Made by a program: the position numbers and the translations under genes
In this document: one piece after another, positions 6,301 through 8,901 of the stretch
Layout of the letters: the number at the start of each line of letters is the position of its first letter
How positions within the stretch are numbered: the stretch's first letter is position 1
NCBI GenBank assembly: GCA_017543165.1
Contig: JAFYGL010000181.1
Span: forward strand, 1 to 8,901
Reading direction: 5' to 3'
Source: Victivallales bacterium
GTDB taxonomy: Bacteria > Verrucomicrobiota > Lentisphaeria > Oligosphaerales > Oligosphaeraceae
DNA length: 8,901 nt
Notes under the pieces: model-generated
What the model saw: the letters and a program-made list of their open reading frames with translations, nothing else
Databases searched by the model: none
Told to the model about the DNA's origin: nothing

Positions 6301-6469
6301 GGGACGAAAGGGACGAAAGGGACGAAGGGGACAAAAGGGACGAGAGGGACGAAAGGGACGAGAGGGACGAAAGGGACGAGAGGGACGACAATTCTTTGAG
6401 TTGCTCAAGAACGTGTCCGTCCCTTTCGTCCCTTTCGTCCCTTTCGTCCCTTTCGTCCCTTTCGTCCCT
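6301..6469. repeat. 9-bp minisatellite arranged as a giant inverted repeat
   Basis: Ten head-to-tail copies of GGGACGAAA or close variants occupy 6301-6390. After a 27-base centre, five exact copies of the reverse complement TTTCGTCCC plus a partial copy occupy 6418-6468. Forward units 5 to 10 can pair with the whole reverse arm, a stem of about 54 pairs, leaving four extra forward units at the 5' side. The centre itself folds: TTCTT-GAG (6392-6400, one bulged T) pairs with CTCAAGAA (6404-6411) around loop TTG. The element begins 10 bases after the foldase stop codon and would be transcribed as a very stable hairpin. No T run follows on either strand, so it is not a standard terminator; protection of the mRNA end or blocking of read-through is possible. 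It is not a CRISPR array: the unit is short and there are no unique spacers. Confidence 0.95.
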
Positions 6470-6581
6470 GAAAAAAGTTATGGAATATAAGTGATTTATT
6501 TAGAAAGATATTGGGAATTGTTGGAATGATGTGTAAATTATGCCTAGTATTTTTTGATTAAAACGTTCCAGGGAGAAGAAA
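6470..6581 (+). promoter_or_regulatory. AT-rich leader of the GH16 gene with possible promoters
   Basis: Two candidate promoters overlap: TTGGGA (6511-6516) with TAAATT (6534-6539), spacer 17, and TTGGAA (6521-6526) with TAGTAT (6545-6550), spacer 18. Either would give a short leader to the ATG at 6582. The region is clearly more AT-rich than its flanks. The matches are moderate and the choice between them is open. No operator is obvious. Confidence 0.4.
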
Positions 6582-8901
6582 ATGAAAAGACTGGCATTGT
6601 TGTTAGCATTGTGTTTTGTTGCAGGTGCTTTTGCTGTCCAGAATGTGACTGGTCAATGGGATAGGCTTGCTTGGGAAGGATACAAGCCATATCCGAACAT
6701 TACTACGCAGGATGGTGTGGTAAGCATTGACAATGTTACATCCAAGCATGGATTTGCCATGAGGTGCAAGAAGTATTTTGCTGCCAAGTCTGGAGACAGG
6801 GTGGTCTTGAATGCCACTGTGAAAGGCAAGGGCAAGATGACCTTGAATATCCAGTGCTTTTCAGTTAACAAAACTACTGGAAAGGATGTCTGGACTGGCA
6901 TCCCCAGTGTCAAGGACATGGTTGAAATACCGTCTGACTGGGAGAATGTGCAGTTGAGCGTGCCCGTGGTTGACAGGCCTCAGGGAATGACCAGCAAGAT
7001 AATGGTAACGTTCAGCATTGGAAAAGGGCAGACTCTTCAGTTGAAGGACAGCAGCATTTCCATAGAATCTGGCGATGTGGCTGGCAATGTGCCGTTCCCC
7101 CGTCAATTCACCGTATTTGAGATTGGCCGCGCAGGCGAGATGATCGAGTTCCCGCTGGACAAGATTCCAGAGGAACTCTATGGGGTGAAGGGCAAGAGCG
7201 TGACTTTGAACAACAACAATATTGACTTCTCCACATTCACAGGCAAATCTATCCTGCGCCAGAATGCCGTGCTTTATGCCACGCTCAAGGCTCCCTGTGA
7301 CACGGATTATGACATCGGCGCGGGCGCGGACTATTTCTTTGCATATTATATAAATGGTGAAAAGGTCATTGACACATTGAAGACGGGTGACAATGCGGAC
7401 GCGCCACATTTCACCACACACCGCGCCAAGACCAAGTTGAAGAAAGGCAACAATCTGATTGCAATCCATTTCCAGTCTGGCAAGGGCAGGCATCCCAGCA
7501 TATCGCTTGGCGGCGCCGATGATTTGCGGAACCTTGCCCAGGTGCTGCGCATGGATGAGGTTTTCGAGGGGGATGACTTTGAGGCAGATAAGAAACGCCC
7601 TGGTTCCCCAAAGATCATCCAGGGTATCTTGACGGATGGAATCGAGACGAAGAGCGGCCAGGCAATCTATCCCAAGGACGCTGAAATCGTTTCAGAAAAG
7701 GAATACAGCCTGCCTTCAAAGGCAGGAGAGAAGTATTTTGCCTTGGGGCTGCGCATTTGCCGTTTCCCTGAAATGGGCAACATTGACTTCAACATGGGCA
7801 ATGACCTGGTTATGCGCGTGAGCCGCAAGCAGGTGTATGCCAGGTTCATTGATGTGGCGGTTCTGTACAAGAACAAGCAGCAGAAGAACATCAGGATACC
7901 TTTTGCTTCACTTCCAAACGACTTCCTGTTTGCAGTCAGCCCCACGGAATATTATGTAAACGTGTCAAGCTTGAATGACAGTCGCCTGCGCTCCTTCAAC
8001 GGAAAACTGAATCTGGCGGATATGGGCGCATTCCCATGCAAGATTCGCTTTAATACCGCTAATTCAACTGTTGACGAGTACAAGGTGGGAATGGCAAAGA
8101 GGGAAATACGCAACAACAATGTGCCAATGAGACTGGACCTGGCGCCTACCTTCGACCCAGTCAAGGCAGGTTGGAAACTGGTCTGGCAGGATGAGTTCGA
8201 CGGCAAGGAAGTGGACTGGGAGAACACCTGGATGAACAGCCCATGGGATCCCAACTCAAAGGGCAGGATTGCCTCCCGCAAATATGCCACATTGAAGGAC
8301 GGAATGCTGCACATCCGCTGCGAATGGGGTGGCGAGCCCCGCAAGGACGGCACGTACAATGGACACACTGTCGGCCTCTATTCGCGCCGCCACTTCGGCT
8401 ATGGTTACTACGAGGCCAGGGTGCGCTTCACAAAGCATCGTGGATGGTGGGCTGCGTTCTGGATGCACAACGAGGGACGCAACAACCAGCTTGGAGGCGG
8501 CTATGAAATCGACATATTCGAGGACTACTCAACAAGAGGAGGCGAACCCATCGTCGCCAGCAATCTGCATGTGACACGCGGCCCCAACGGCAACAGCTAT
8601 GGCTCCCATTTCAGGCTGCCTGGCTCTTTGGATGACTTCTATGTCATCGGCATGAAGTGGACGCCATTCGAACTGTCCACCTACATCAACGGCAAACTGG
8701 TGAAGGCACAGTCGCAGCACACCCCGCTTAATACGCTAACATACGATGCTCTCAACCATGCGCTTTGCACCAGCACACAATACATTTGCCTGAGCGGCCA
8801 GGCTGGTTCCTCGGGCGGCCGCAGCAAGGAGAAGGGCATGGAGGAATACCTTGTGGACTATGTCAGGGCCTACGAATATCCAATGGACAATTGCCCCAAA
8901 G
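6582..8901 (+). CDS. Secreted multidomain glycoside hydrolase family 16 enzyme, C-terminus beyond the window
   Basis: A retaining endo-hydrolase of beta-glucans or galactans, exported from the cell. The frame is open for 773 codons to the right edge. GGGAG lies 6 bases before the ATG. MKRLALLLALCFVAGAFA is a Sec signal peptide with a likely cut after A18. Residues about 40-167 look like a CBM4/9-type jelly roll. Residues about 180-310 resemble the sugar-binding domain seen in family 2 enzymes (YFFAYYINGEKVIDT, then LKKGNNLIAIHFQSG). Residues about 310-525 are unrecognised. The GH16 domain starts at WKLVWQDEFDG (531), continues through GYYEARVRF and WWAAFWMHNE (622-631), and has the catalytic ExDxxE motif EIDIFE: nucleophile E642, D644 and acid/base E647. 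It closes with VDYVRAYEYP (758-767), so the catalytic domain is complete. The ExDxxE form is that of laminarinase-, agarase- and carrageenase-type members; substrate cannot be told from this alone. Confidence 0.9.
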   Translation, partial: MKRLALLLALCFVAGAFAVQNVTGQWDRLAWEGYKPYPNITTQDGVVSIDNVTSKHGFAMRCKKYFAAKSGDRVVLNATVKGKGKMTLNIQCFSVNKTTGKDVWTGIPSVKDMVEIPSDWENVQLSVPVVDRPQGMTSKIMVTFSIGKGQTLQLKDSSISIESGDVAGNVPFPRQFTVFEIGRAGEMIEFPLDKIPEELYGVKGKSVTLNNNNIDFSTFTGKSILRQNAVLYATLKAPCDTDYDIGAGADYFFAYYINGEKVIDTLKTGDNADAPHFTTHRAKTKLKKGNNLIAIHFQSGKGRHPSISLGGADDLRNLAQVLRMDEVFEGDDFEADKKRPGSPKIIQGILTDGIETKSGQAIYPKDAEIVSEKEYSLPSKAGEKYFALGLRICRFPEMGNIDFNMGNDLVMRVSRKQVYARFIDVAVLYKNKQQKNIRIPFASLPNDFLFAVSPTEYYVNVSSLNDSRLRSFNGKLNLADMGAFPCKIRFNTANSTVDEYKVGMAKREIRNNNVPMRLDLAPTFDPVKAGWKLVWQDEFDGKEVDWENTWMNSPWDPNSKGRIASRKYATLKDGMLHIRCEWGGEPRKDGTYNGHTVGLYSRRHFGYGYYEARVRFTKHRGWWAAFWMHNEGRNNQLGGGYEIDIFEDYSTRGGEPIVASNLHVTRGPNGNSYGSHFRLPGSLDDFYVIGMKWTPFELSTYINGKLVKAQSQHTPLNTLTYDALNHALCTSTQYICLSGQAGSSGGRSKEKGMEEYLVDYVRAYEYPMDNCPK

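Noticed and set aside
6301..6469. CRISPR array or rho-independent terminator
   Set aside because: Units are only 9 bp, contiguous and without unique spacers, and the arms are in opposite orientations. No T run follows the hairpin on either strand.
6588..6614. Lipoprotein signal with the cysteine at residue 11 of the GH16 product
   Set aside because: The preceding residues LAL do not fit a lipobox, where the residue before Cys should be Gly, Ala or Ser, and the cysteine is within the hydrophobic core. A normal signal peptidase I site after A18 fits better.
6861..7493. Minus-strand frame of 210 codons over the GH16 gene
   Set aside because: It is antisense to the continuous signal-peptide-to-GH16 frame and shows no family features.

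Overview
The window reads as ordinary chromosome from a moderately GC-rich bacterium. Acetate fermentation genes, a four-cysteine ribosomal protein L28, a very long PpiD/SurA-type envelope foldase and a large secreted family 16 glycoside hydrolase together suggest a polysaccharide-degrading, Gram-negative-type anaerobe. A member of the PVC group, such as Lentisphaerota or a related Verrucomicrobiota lineage, is my best guess. That placement is inference from gene content, not from a marker tree.

Layout. Positions 1-2093, minus strand: ackA then pta, an acetate kinase/phosphotransacetylase operon, with pta cut by the left edge. Positions 2094-2351: a divergent regulatory gap with a well-formed promoter for each direction; both share the hexamers TTGCCA and TATATT. 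Positions 2352-2858, plus strand: tRNA-Lys(UUU), a short leader with a hairpin, rpmB (L28), and an intrinsic terminator-like hairpin. Positions 2871-3562: rpe (ribulose-phosphate 3-epimerase), with a terminator hairpin folded over its own stop codon. Positions 3609-6290: an 893-residue membrane-anchored peptidyl-prolyl isomerase of PpiD type with an apparent internal module duplication. Positions 6301-6469: a 9-bp minisatellite arranged as a giant inverted repeat. Positions 6582 to the right edge: a secreted multidomain GH16 enzyme whose catalytic domain is complete, although the gene runs off the window.

How the genes fit together. AckA and Pta convert acetyl-CoA to acetate and ATP. Rpe serves the pentose phosphate pathway. 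The tRNA and L28 serve translation. The foldase would help exported proteins fold, and the GH16 enzyme is one such exported protein, bringing in glucan- or galactan-type carbohydrate. These are mostly housekeeping genes and no single dedicated system links them.

The two most unusual items are the long palindromic GGGACGAAA repeat (its variants keep RNA pairing on the plus strand) and the foldase, in which a PpiD-like module seems to be present twice with the parvulin domain in only one copy. I found no CRISPR array, insertion sequence, phage gene or toxin-antitoxin pair.
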